64,000 bases of DNA from JAGOFO01 sp964522105 (lineage in GTDB: Bacteria > Myxococcota_A > UBA9042 > DTJE01), in NCBI GenBank assembly GCA_964522105.1, contig CAZFVA010000012.1, positions 25,971-89,970 of the forward strand, written 5' to 3'. Below the pieces are notes generated by a model, which saw only the letters and a list, made by a program, of their open reading frames with translations, did not search any database and had not been told where the DNA came from. The position numbers were made by a program, and so were the translations under genes. Position 1 is the stretch's first letter. Each line of letters starts with the position of its first letter. Shown here one piece after another: positions 1 through 7,843 of this stretch.

Positions 1-197
1 TCATACAGGACTTTCTGCAGGTTCCAGTCCATAAAGATGAACTGGACGCGCTTGGTGTCCAGCAACGCCCTGATCAACTCCCACGTCTTTTCAACGTCAA
101 GGCTGAACTTGTTGGCCTTGATGAAGTAATTGCCGCACTTCTGGTTGTTCACGAAGTAGCCCAGGTCCACATCGCGGCCGGTCTGATGGGACTTGTG
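1..197 (-). pseudogene. Truncated copy of the M74 murein endopeptidase gene (window edge)
   Basis: This stretch is identical, base for base by eye, to 2780-2976 inside the intact endopeptidase gene, in the same orientation. It encodes the part matching residues about 423-488 of that protein, including the metal-binding segment SHQTGRDVD. Identity stops at 197/198: upstream in gene direction the sequence becomes unrelated and AT-richer, with no LysM domains. The other side runs off the window, so the length of the copy is unknown. It cannot make the full enzyme as it stands. It is a partial gene duplication, or possibly an assembly artefact. Confidence 0.85.
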
Positions 198-273
198 AAA
201 AACGAAACCAGTTTCAAATATAATCAAAAAGACTGATTGACTTAAGGTGACCAAATCAATAGCATCAATCTAA

Positions 274-708
274 CACGCGATACTGGGAGATTTCATAGAT
301 GGTGACAGTAAACAAGATCTCGTAATACGAACAAGCGCTGGTTACTGGTATTGGGCAAAATCTGATGGTTTGGTTTTTGGAACCGCCCTTCCTCTTGATA
401 TTGATGGAAGCAACTATTGGATGTATCCAACAGCAGATCGGTTCCGCTTCGGGGATCTTAACCATGATGAAAAGGATGATTTGGTAGCTATAGATGATAA
501 TGTTCTGTGGGTGTCAATGAACAATGGGGACAACACCCTTGACGGGCCAATCGATCCAATAATTGACGGAAGCCGTGATGCCTATTCTTCCGGCGATCTG
601 ATGAGCATCGGCGACTATGATGGCGATGGAATTGCAGATTTGTTTGTAAGAAGACCATCAACGTTGAGGTGGTATTCTAGCAAACATGTTTCAGGATGGA
701 CTCCATAA
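274..708 (+). pseudogene. FG-GAP/VCBS repeat protein remnant
   Basis: The open frame starts after a stop at 271-273 and has no good start codon or ribosome binding site near its 5' end. The only usual start, a TTG at 370, falls inside a repeat. The translation shows at least three FG-GAP/VCBS-like units, seen as GDFIDGDSKQDL, GDLNHDEKDDL and GDYDGDGIADL, with the Asp/Asn spacing typical of calcium-binding blades. Such repeats normally form a beta-propeller of about seven units in secreted proteins, so this is a 5'-truncated C-terminal remnant or a very small relative. It sits in the accessory segment just upstream of two SUMF1-domain lipoproteins. Confidence 0.6.
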
Positions 709-751
709 ATGGTAGCCAAATTCCTCAGAACGCAATAATAGGAGAATAGAA

Positions 752-1603
752 ATGGACAGAACAAGGTATCTGTTGATTGTCGCTTTGGCGGTTTGGCCGG
801 GAGTTTATGGCTGCGATGACAACCTCACCGAAATCAGCAGCATGGTGCTGGTCTCTGCCGGCTCTTATTGGATGGGATGCAATGAGGCGGTGGATGACCA
901 TTGCGGTATAAATGAGAAACCCTATCACGAGGTTAGCCTGGACGCCTATTACATAGACAAGACCGAAGTCACCATGAAGGAGTTTCTGGCTTGCGTGGAC
1001 GTCGGCGTATGCAGTCATCACCTGGACGACCAGACCTGCTACTACATAATTTTCGAAAATGGCGATCTGGCACAGGGTGGTATTTGGAACGCCTATCGTG
1101 GGGATAATCAGCCCATGGTATGCGTTGACTGGGCACAGGCGAAGCAATTCTGCGAATGGGCTGGCAAGCGGCTTCCGACCGAGGCCGAATGGGAGAAAGC
1201 CGCCCGAGGAACCGATGGTCGAAAGTATCCATGGGGAAACCAGGAGCCGGATTGCGACCGGGCCGTAATGTACGTTGGGGATGGATCGGAATGCGCGCCG
1301 CAGGTCACCGCTGATGTCTGTAGCAAATCACCTGTTGGTGACAGCCCTTATGGTTTGTGCGACATGGCGGGGAATGTCAGGGAATGGGTTGCAGACTGGT
1401 TCGCCGCCGAATATTTTAGTGCCAGCCCAACGGAAAATCCGAAAGGCCCAAACACAGGAACTTACAGGGTTTCACGTGGCGGAGGCTTCGATTTGGGAAA
1501 TGATGTCAGGGTATCAGGTCGGCTGGGTGCCAAGCCGTCCGAGGCAATCATTTACCGCGGATTCCGTTGCGTCCGATCGGTAGAAACCGTACAGGCTCTC
1601 TGA
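752..1603 (+). CDS. SUMF1 (formylglycine-generating enzyme-like) domain lipoprotein, copy 1
   Basis: This 283-residue protein starts at ATG 752 with a GGAG ribosome binding site at 741-744. A short signal peptide ends at a lipobox-like VYGC near residue 21. The rest is one FGE-sulfatase/SUMF1 fold, recognised by VSAGSYWMGC, the block KRLPTEAEWEKAARG, PWGN, GLCDMAGNVREWVADW and the closing GFRCVR. The paired catalytic cysteines of true formylglycine-generating enzymes are not seen near the C-terminus, so sulfatase activation is unlikely. Such domains in lipoproteins are usually of unknown, perhaps binding, function. It is a close paralogue of the gene at 1705-2586, with blocks of near-identical DNA. 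Confidence 0.85.
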   Translation: MDRTRYLLIVALAVWPGVYGCDDNLTEISSMVLVSAGSYWMGCNEAVDDHCGINEKPYHEVSLDAYYIDKTEVTMKEFLACVDVGVCSHHLDDQTCYYIIFENGDLAQGGIWNAYRGDNQPMVCVDWAQAKQFCEWAGKRLPTEAEWEKAARGTDGRKYPWGNQEPDCDRAVMYVGDGSECAPQVTADVCSKSPVGDSPYGLCDMAGNVREWVADWFAAEYFSASPTENPKGPNTGTYRVSRGGGFDLGNDVRVSGRLGAKPSEAIIYRGFRCVRSVETVQAL

Positions 1604-1704
1604 AGCTATCTATTCGCCAGATTATTGTGAAATGAGGTCGCGCATTGATATTGGCTGGCTAGCTTAATACCATTGATTAAGTGTACCGTTTCAGGGGTAT
1701 TGCT

Positions 1705-2586
1705 ATGGGGATTACCCGATTATTGGTTCTAATCGCGTTACTAACAGTGTCGTGTGGTTACCAACCCACTGAAAATATACCGGAACCGCCTTTGGATATA
1801 GGTCCTTATGACTACAACCAGCCAGATATCCCGGCATGGGAACCTGACCAGTATGTTGTCGACTGCGGCACAAACGGCATGTGTTTTGTCCCGGCAGGTC
1901 CTTTCTGGATGGGATGCAACAGTGATTTCGACTATAACTGCGAAGACGACGAATCTCCATATCATGAAGTCACTTTATCTGCCTACTACATTGACAGGAC
2001 CGAGGTGACCGAACTCGAGTACTCAAAATGTGTTAATGCCGGTGAATGCCATATCCCTGGTACAAGCGACAACCGCGGTAATTGGAATGATATAGGCCGG
2101 GTTAATAATCCGGTGAATTGTGTGAACCGAATCATGGCCGGAAAGTATTGTTCCTGGGTTGGAAAAAGGTTACCCACCGAGGCGGAGTGGGAAAAGGCCG
2201 CGCGCGGAACCGATGGTCGTAAATATCCATGGGGAAACACCTACCCCAACCTTGACCTCGCTGCCTTTCACCCCGGAACGGGCGACTGGGAATCCACTGG
2301 CACCAGCGATGTTTGTACTAAATCACCTGCTGGCGACAGCCCTTATGGTTTGTGCGACATGGCTGGGAATGTCAGGGAATGGGTAGCGGACTGGTATTTG
2401 GAAGACTATTACTCCATCAGCCCGTTGACTGATCCGTCAGGACCTTCCACCGGCGACACTGCCATTGTTAGGGGCGGGGACGGCGGTTCATCCTCGCTAT
2501 TTGTTCGGGTATCAAGTCGCGGCAGAAGAGGCCTAGAAGTTGTGAATGCCGAAAATGGCTTTCGTTGCGTCTTAAGTGCTCAATAG
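1705..2586 (+). CDS. SUMF1 (formylglycine-generating enzyme-like) domain lipoprotein, copy 2
   Basis: The frame is open from GTG 1681, but ATG 1705 is preferred: it follows an AGGGG box and gives a clean lipoprotein signal peptide, MGITRLLVLIALLTVSC. The mature protein has a proline/aspartate-rich spacer of about 40 residues, then one SUMF1 domain with the same signature blocks as copy 1 (KRLPTEAEWEKAARG, YPWGN, GLCDMAGNVREWVADW, GFRCV). The FGE catalytic cysteine pair is not evident. The two genes are 101 bp apart and look like a tandem duplication inside the segment bounded by the 197-bp repeat. The function is unknown. Confidence 0.85.
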   Translation: MGITRLLVLIALLTVSCGYQPTENIPEPPLDIGPYDYNQPDIPAWEPDQYVVDCGTNGMCFVPAGPFWMGCNSDFDYNCEDDESPYHEVTLSAYYIDRTEVTELEYSKCVNAGECHIPGTSDNRGNWNDIGRVNNPVNCVNRIMAGKYCSWVGKRLPTEAEWEKAARGTDGRKYPWGNTYPNLDLAAFHPGTGDWESTGTSDVCTKSPAGDSPYGLCDMAGNVREWVADWYLEDYYSISPLTDPSGPSTGDTAIVRGGDGGSSSLFVRVSSRGRRGLEVVNAENGFRCVLSAQ

Positions 2587-2616
2587 TCCGGTGTCCCACC
2601 AATCTCACACTGCTGG

Positions 2617-4242
2617 TTACCTGCACAAAACATCATCGGGCGGGCACGTAAATCTGACGTGGATGTGGTCGTCGTGGCCGCGGGCCCAGCGGATAATACC
2701 GGTACGGGATTTGCGGGATTCGGGGTACTGGAAGATCAGGTCAAGGTCGGCCACCGGGAAGCCTTTCTCGTAGGCGTATTCATACAGGACTTTCTGCAGG
2801 TTCCAGTCCATAAAGATGAACTGGACGCGCTTGGTGTCCAGCAACGCCCTGATCAACTCCCACGTCTTTTCAACGTCAAGGCTGAACTTGTTGGCCTTGA
2901 TGAAGTAATTGCCGCACTTCTGGTTGTTCACGAAGTAGCCCAGGTCCACATCGCGGCCGGTCTGATGGGACTTGTGTCTACCAAGCGGTCCGCCGAGCGT
3001 ACCGGACCAGTCTCCGACGACCACGTTGTCGACGTCAGGGACGCGCCTGCGAAGTTCGCAAATCGAACGCAGCATCAGTTTCATGGCCCACGGTCGCCCG
3101 AAAGTCGTCGTTGAGCGCTTGATCGAATACCCCTGCTGGACCTTAAGATCGCCCCAGTCTTTCAGGAACGGCCTGTATTCCATCAAGTCCTTGGGGTCGC
3201 CGATACGGACCAGAATGCGGTGGCCGACGCGCAACGTCTTCTTCTTGCCACCCTTGCCTTTCACGTTCCATTTGTTCAATTTCTGCAGGTACTTGACCGA
3301 CACGTGGTACTTCTTCGCAATCTTCCACATGTTGTCGTTGCGCTTGACCTTATGATAGAAATTGACAGCGCCTTTGCGCTCGGTCGGCATCATCGTAATC
3401 GGATTCAGGTAGCTTTCGCAGGCAGAACCGTCATCAGTAAAACCGAATCCAGCTGTTTCAGGAAGCGGTATCAAATCTTCAGGTTCATCATCGGCAACAG
3501 TGTTTTTGTCGTCAGGATCGGCCTTGTCATCATCTTCGCCAACGTCAGTGCCGTCCGGACCAACTTCGTCAGGATCCGGGTCATCATCAGATTCGCCCGC
3601 GACCACAGTCCCGTCACACGCTTTTGGCTCGTCCGGATTATCCGGGTCAATCGCCGCTTCGCCGTCATCAACAGCTTCGTCGTACTGATCACCCGAGTCA
3701 TCTTCGGCTTCATCAGACGCACCCGCCGCCGCTTGAGCCGGTTTCTTATCAGCAAGAAGGGCTTCCGCCGCCACCTTTTCGGACGGCTTGTCGGCAAGCG
3801 CTGCATCGCCTGTTGCCACACGAGCGTCAAGCTCATTCAGCATTTCATCTGCGGCCTTGCCGAGGGACGCCTTTGCTGGCTTATCAGTCTTTGCAGCCGT
3901 CGCCTTAACTACTTTTTCTTCCTGCTTTTTCGGGCACTTGACGGCCGCCCGAATTGTCAGAACGGTACCCGGCTTCAGCTTTTTAACGGCCTTGCGATTA
4001 AGCTTCGTGATCTGGTCAGACGACACGCGATAGGTGCGGGACAAGTCCCACAGATTGTCCCCGGGAACCACTTTATGAGTCAGTGCCTTGCCGCAGACGG
4101 CCGCCTTTGCAGACTTGGCGGACTTACGGCCCGAAGCCTTCCGTCCTGCTGCATCGGTCTGGACCGGGACGGCCACCATCGCTATCAACGCCAGCAAACA
4201 AACTATCTTCAATACGTAAGCCCCCGATTTTCTTAACGACAA
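2617..4242 (-). CDS. LysM-containing penicillin-insensitive murein endopeptidase (peptidase M74 family)
   Basis: This secreted peptidoglycan hydrolase is predicted to cleave D-Ala-meso-DAP cross-links. A signal peptide (about residues 1-32) is followed by LysM 1 (54-98), a strongly acidic Ala/Asp/Glu linker (175-258), LysM 2 (296-346) and an M74/MepA-like metallopeptidase domain (about 360-541). Zinc-site motifs are SHQTGRDVD (425-433) and WARGHDDHIHVR (519-530). E. coli MepA is about 270 residues, so the N-terminal half is added wall-binding sequence. The TTG at 4242 overlaps the udk stop by 10 bp. An internal TTG at 4212, preceded by a GGGGG stretch, gives a neater signal peptide and may be the real start. 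The last gene of the minus-strand operon. Confidence 0.88.
   Translation of the reverse strand: MSLRKSGAYVLKIVCLLALIAMVAVPVQTDAAGRKASGRKSAKSAKAAVCGKALTHKVVPGDNLWDLSRTYRVSSDQITKLNRKAVKKLKPGTVLTIRAAVKCPKKQEEKVVKATAAKTDKPAKASLGKAADEMLNELDARVATGDAALADKPSEKVAAEALLADKKPAQAAAGASDEAEDDSGDQYDEAVDDGEAAIDPDNPDEPKACDGTVVAGESDDDPDPDEVGPDGTDVGEDDDKADPDDKNTVADDEPEDLIPLPETAGFGFTDDGSACESYLNPITMMPTERKGAVNFYHKVKRNDNMWKIAKKYHVSVKYLQKLNKWNVKGKGGKKKTLRVGHRILVRIGDPKDLMEYRPFLKDWGDLKVQQGYSIKRSTTTFGRPWAMKLMLRSICELRRRVPDVDNVVVGDWSGTLGGPLGRHKSHQTGRDVDLGYFVNNQKCGNYFIKANKFSLDVEKTWELIRALLDTKRVQFIFMDWNLQKVLYEYAYEKGFPVADLDLIFQYPESRKSRTGIIRWARGHDDHIHVRFTCPPDDVLCR
2780..2976. repeat. 197-bp direct repeat, internal copy
   Basis: This is the second copy of the repeat whose first copy is at 1-197. 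It lies inside the intact M74 endopeptidase gene. The two copies bracket about 2.6 kb that holds an FG-GAP remnant and two SUMF1-domain lipoprotein genes. The repeat may extend further to the left of the window. Confidence 0.9.
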
Positions 4243-4865
4243 AGCGAACGCGGCCGGCCATTTCTGACCTGACTGATGACCATGTCAACCGCAACAGTGT
4301 TGAAATCCATCCATGGGACGATTATGTCTGCCTTGCGGCGGCTCTTTTCCACAAATTCAAGATGCATCGGCCGCACAGTTGTCAGGTACTGGTCAATCAC
4401 CGAATCCAGACTTCGTCCGCGTTCGTTTATGTCACGCCGCAGCCGCCTGATGAATCGCAGGTCACTGTCGGTATCAACGTAAATCTTCAGGTCCATCTCG
4501 TCCCGGACTTCGTCCATTTCCAGAACAAGGATGCCTTCCACAATGATGGTGTCTTCAGGTTCAACCCTGATTGTTTCCACACGCCTGGTATGAGTCTTGA
4601 AGTCATAGAGAGGCATATCAACGCCACGCCCATGTCGCAACTCATTGATTTGAAAAGCCATCAATGGAAAATCAATCGAATCCGGGTGGTCAAAATTAAC
4701 TTTGGCCCGCTCCTCGAAACTGATATGCGACAAGTCTTTGTAATAGTTGTCCTGAACGACCATGACGACGTTTTCCCGGCCAACCTCGTCGCAAATCATT
4801 TCAGCGACAGTCGACTTGCCGGAACCTGTACCACCGGCGATTCCGATTACAAAACCGTGGTTCAA
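4233..4865 (-). CDS. udk: Uridine kinase
   Basis: This 210-residue enzyme phosphorylates uridine and cytidine in pyrimidine salvage in the cytosol. The Walker A motif GGTGSGKST lies at residues 11-19, followed by the typical QDNYYKDL segment, NFDHPDSIDF, YDFKTHTR and IIVEGILVL. The length matches the family. The start codon is TTG at 4865 with a good GGAGG box seven bases upstream, and no ATG gives a better start. It lies 44 bp downstream of the acyl-CoA synthetase gene and overlaps the following endopeptidase frame, so it is probably co-transcribed with both. Confidence 0.95.
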   Translation of the reverse strand: MNHGFVIGIAGGTGSGKSTVAEMICDEVGRENVVMVVQDNYYKDLSHISFEERAKVNFDHPDSIDFPLMAFQINELRHGRGVDMPLYDFKTHTRRVETIRVEPEDTIIVEGILVLEMDEVRDEMDLKIYVDTDSDLRFIRRLRRDINERGRSLDSVIDQYLTTVRPMHLEFVEKSRRKADIIVPWMDFNTVAVDMVISQVRNGRPRSLCR

Positions 4866-4909
4866 GCTGGCCTCCAGATGAATCAGAACAGCAATTATTT
4901 CGGGGCTTT

Positions 4910-7007
4910 TCAGTCAAGCCCGAGGCGGTAAGCCATGTAGCGCTGCAGCGATTTCATGGCTGAATCAACGCTCTTGAAGCAGAGTACACCATTTTTACGC
5001 AGTTCGTCAGACAGCGGATCGTAAAGTTTCCCGCAATCCTGAGTCGTGATAATCGGCTTGTTGCTGTTACGCACAATCTGCGGCAGCAGCGCGGGCAGCG
5101 CGTCCGGGGCCATGATGTCATCAAAACCTCTCGGGTCAACACCGTGCGGCAGTGTCTTCATCTGCGTTGTAAGCGGAAGAATTCCGACGACACACGCGTC
5201 GATTTCGGGGCACGCNNNNNNNNNNNNNNNNNNNNNNNNNNNNNNNNNNNNNNNNNNNNNNNNNNNNNNNNNNNNNNNNNNNNNNNNNNNNNNNNNNNNN
5301 NNNNNNNNNNNNNNNGGCACCGGCATCGGACAGGACCTGATAGCACGACTGATAGTCACCTGAAATGGACGCCGTGTGACTTGATGTTGCGGTGACGCCT
5401 TCGGTTGTGCGGCCGGCCTTGTAAATGACGAAGTCTTTGCCAAGCTTTCTTGCCTTGCTGATCATCTTCGCAAGCCGCAGGCCGTCAAGCGGACTGAAGC
5501 CTTCAATGTACAGCCCGAAGACTTCTACCTTGCCTTCCCGCAGATTAGATTCGACATAGTCAACAAGCGCCAGATCCATCTGGTTGCCGGTTGATATTGC
5601 GTACCTGGGCGCGACGTAAGGCAGGTTAATCATTCTGGTAATCAGGAAACCGCCGGACTGACAGATAAGCGACACTTCGACATGGTCAAAGTCGTGGCTG
5701 GTGTCAGGCAGCGGCAGTTTGGTTTCGGGAATAAACAGCGTGTCGTAATGACCGGGGGCGGACCTGACGCCAAGGCAGTTCGGGCCGACAAACACCGGCA
5801 CGAAGCGACCGGCAGCCCTCGCCTCTTTAATAAGGGCGCGGATTTCGCGGTCAGTTTCCTTTCCGTCCTGGGTTTCGCCCATCCCGCCTGAAATCAGCAG
5901 CATCGACGCGACGTTTCCGCCATCAATTGCCTGGCGGATAATCTGGGGAACCATTTTGGCGCCAACTGCAACGACGACCAGGTCAGCGCGCCACGGAAGG
6001 TCTGCTATTGATGCGACGGACGGGATTCCGTCAACAGGCACGCAGTCAGGCCTGACAGCCCTGACATTTTCGACCGGGAATTTATCACGACGAAGGTTAC
6101 CCAGAATAACGCGGCCGACGTTGATCCCGTTCGGGGAAGCACCAACGATAGCGATCGTCTTCGGGTTCAACAGCACGTCAATCTTGTCCAGATCACATAC
6201 CCTTTCGGCCACCAGTTGGGCGGAAAAGCGCATGAAGGCGTCAACGGCGACCAGACGACCGTTCGACACAAAGAACGGATTGATTTCAAAGTCCTGCACA
6301 AGCCAGCCAGAATCAGGCGTATTGGAAAATTCGGTGGCCAGCTTTCTGAAGAACTCAAAAGCCTTCAGCAATTCAACGTCTTCAATCTGTCTGTCGCCGC
6401 CACGGGTCTGCCCTGACAGCTTGCGATAAACAAATGATTTCTTGAACTTGGCAAGCATCTCTTCGCTGGTGTTCAAAAGCGGCGAAACCAGAACGACGCC
6501 TTCGCCCTTGTTGAATCTGACCGCTAGCTCTTCAGCTTCCAGTCCGCCGAAACCGAAGGCCAGGACCGGCCCGACATCAGGCGAAAATCTCATACCGGCA
6601 AAAAGCTGGCTTGAAAGGTCTGTTCCGACCGACACCTTTTCGGAAACCATCAGCGATCTGATTGTGGCGGCAAGCTGCGCGCCACCGCGTTCGGTCACTG
6701 TATCAATAATGCCCTGACATGCAGCAGCAATGGCGGCCTTGTTGTTTTCAACGATCCGCACGCCGCCCATCTCGGTCTTGTGAGTGATGGCCGGGGAAAC
6801 AACCTTGACGACGACTTTCGCGCCCGGAATCGGGCTTACATCAGGAATCGCGGCGATCGATGCGGCATCAGGCTTCACATTATAGAACGCCGGGACGGGC
6901 ACACCGCCTTCAGCAAGAAGGGAATACAATTCGGGTTCAAGAAGAGTGTCGCGACCTTCGGCAGCAGCGTTCTTACACAGATTAGCAGCAAATAACTTCA
7001 TGGACAT
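4910..7007 (-). CDS. Acyl-CoA synthetase (ADP-forming), interrupted by an assembly gap
   Basis: This is a single-chain NDP-forming acetate/acyl-CoA ligase, which converts acyl-CoA + ADP + Pi to the free acid + ATP. The start is ATG 7007, behind AAAGGAGAAG. The order is an ATP-grasp_5 domain first (about residues 1-270, with KVVSPAITHKTEMGGV and FEINPFFV), then a CoA-binding Rossmann domain (from about 275, AIVGASPN) and the succinyl-CoA-ligase-like domain with SQSGG-type and SSHTASISG motifs; the His is the expected phosphorylation site. The more usual single-chain order puts CoA binding first. The 100-N gap at 5216-5315 breaks the frame artificially, and the C-terminal piece reads on to 4910. 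With iorAB upstream, it likely makes ATP from aryl- or acyl-CoA. Confidence 0.88.
5216..5315. other. Assembly gap (100 N)
   Basis: There are exactly 100 undetermined bases, the usual placeholder for a scaffold join of unknown true length. It falls inside the acyl-CoA synthetase gene. The frames on either side belong to the same protein family, so the join itself looks sound. Confidence 0.98.
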
Positions 7008-7072
7008 CAGCTTCTCCTTTCGATTCCACATGGATTTGAAAAACGCATGAAAACAACCAATCGGGCTGGAGA

Positions 7073-7843
7073 TCAACTCAGCTCGGACATCAGCACGTCA
7101 AGACCAACCAGTCCTTCGCGGGGGACACTGCAAACAGCGACCGCACCGGGCCTGCCCAGAAGCGCGGCCATGGCCGACGCCTTTCCTGCATCAAGACTTT
7201 CAGGCGTCACACAGGATACGGCGCGGCACGCGACCGTTCCCGGAACACCGGCTTCAAGCAGAAGTCTGGTGAACTTACCGACGCGATAGCCGTTTTCCAG
7301 CACCTTCATGTTGGCTTCAACGACCTTTTCGCCTTTGGCTTCAAACAGCGTCCTGATGATCGGCTGATAATCGGCCAGCTCGAACGGCAGGTAAGCTGTG
7401 GCAGCACCGGCCATCGCCATGTTTTCGGCCTTCGGCATACCGGCTGCAGAAGCAATGGCACCGGCATCAACGGCGACCGGACGCGGCAGCGCATAAAGAG
7501 CATCAATCACAAGCTTTTCATCCGGGTAATCCGGAATATTGATTACCGGGGCGATGCTGCTGACGACGACGCCTGATTCACACAGCATGTTCAGATATCT
7601 ATGAACTTCAAGGGGTTCCACGCTCAGGATCATGTCGGCCTGTCCTTCCGGAATCAGGTCGCTGATGATTTCGGCATCAGAAATGCGCATATGCGAATAG
7701 ACCGCACCGCCGCGCTGAGCCATGCCGTGAACTTCAGCCTGCTTGAAACGCAGACCGCGGTTAATGCAGGCATTATCCAGAAGATACGCGATGGTCAGGA
7801 TTCCCTGGCCGCCGACACCGGCAAGAATAATGTCGTATTTCAT
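7073..7843 (-). CDS. iorB: Indolepyruvate:ferredoxin oxidoreductase, beta subunit
   Basis: This 256-residue protein carries the 2-oxoacid:acceptor oxidoreductase gamma-type domain, with GVGGQGILTIAYLL at the N-terminus and the family block EVHGMAQRGGAVYSHMR. With IorA it would oxidise aryl pyruvates from transaminated Phe, Tyr and Trp to aryl-acetyl-CoA, passing electrons to ferredoxin. Its ATG overlaps the iorA stop by four bases (7840-7843), so the two are translationally coupled. The C-terminal third after the gamma domain is typical of IorB. The acyl-CoA synthetase follows after 65 bp. Confidence 0.93.
   Translation of the reverse strand: MKYDIILAGVGGQGILTIAYLLDNACINRGLRFKQAEVHGMAQRGGAVYSHMRISDAEIISDLIPEGQADMILSVEPLEVHRYLNMLCESGVVVSSIAPVINIPDYPDEKLVIDALYALPRPVAVDAGAIASAAGMPKAENMAMAGAATAYLPFELADYQPIIRTLFEAKGEKVVEANMKVLENGYRVGKFTRLLLEAGVPGTVACRAVSCVTPESLDAGKASAMAALLGRPGAVAVCSVPREGLVGLDVLMSELS

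Noticed and set aside
3220..4236. 338-residue plus-strand frame opposite the endopeptidase gene
   Set aside because: It is antisense to a clear M74/LysM gene, and its length comes from the alanine- and acid-rich codon bias of that gene.
5136..7076. Reading the acyl-CoA synthetase as two separate genes
   Set aside because: The break is caused by the 100-N placeholder, whose length is not a multiple of three. The pieces on both sides belong to one protein family in the right order.
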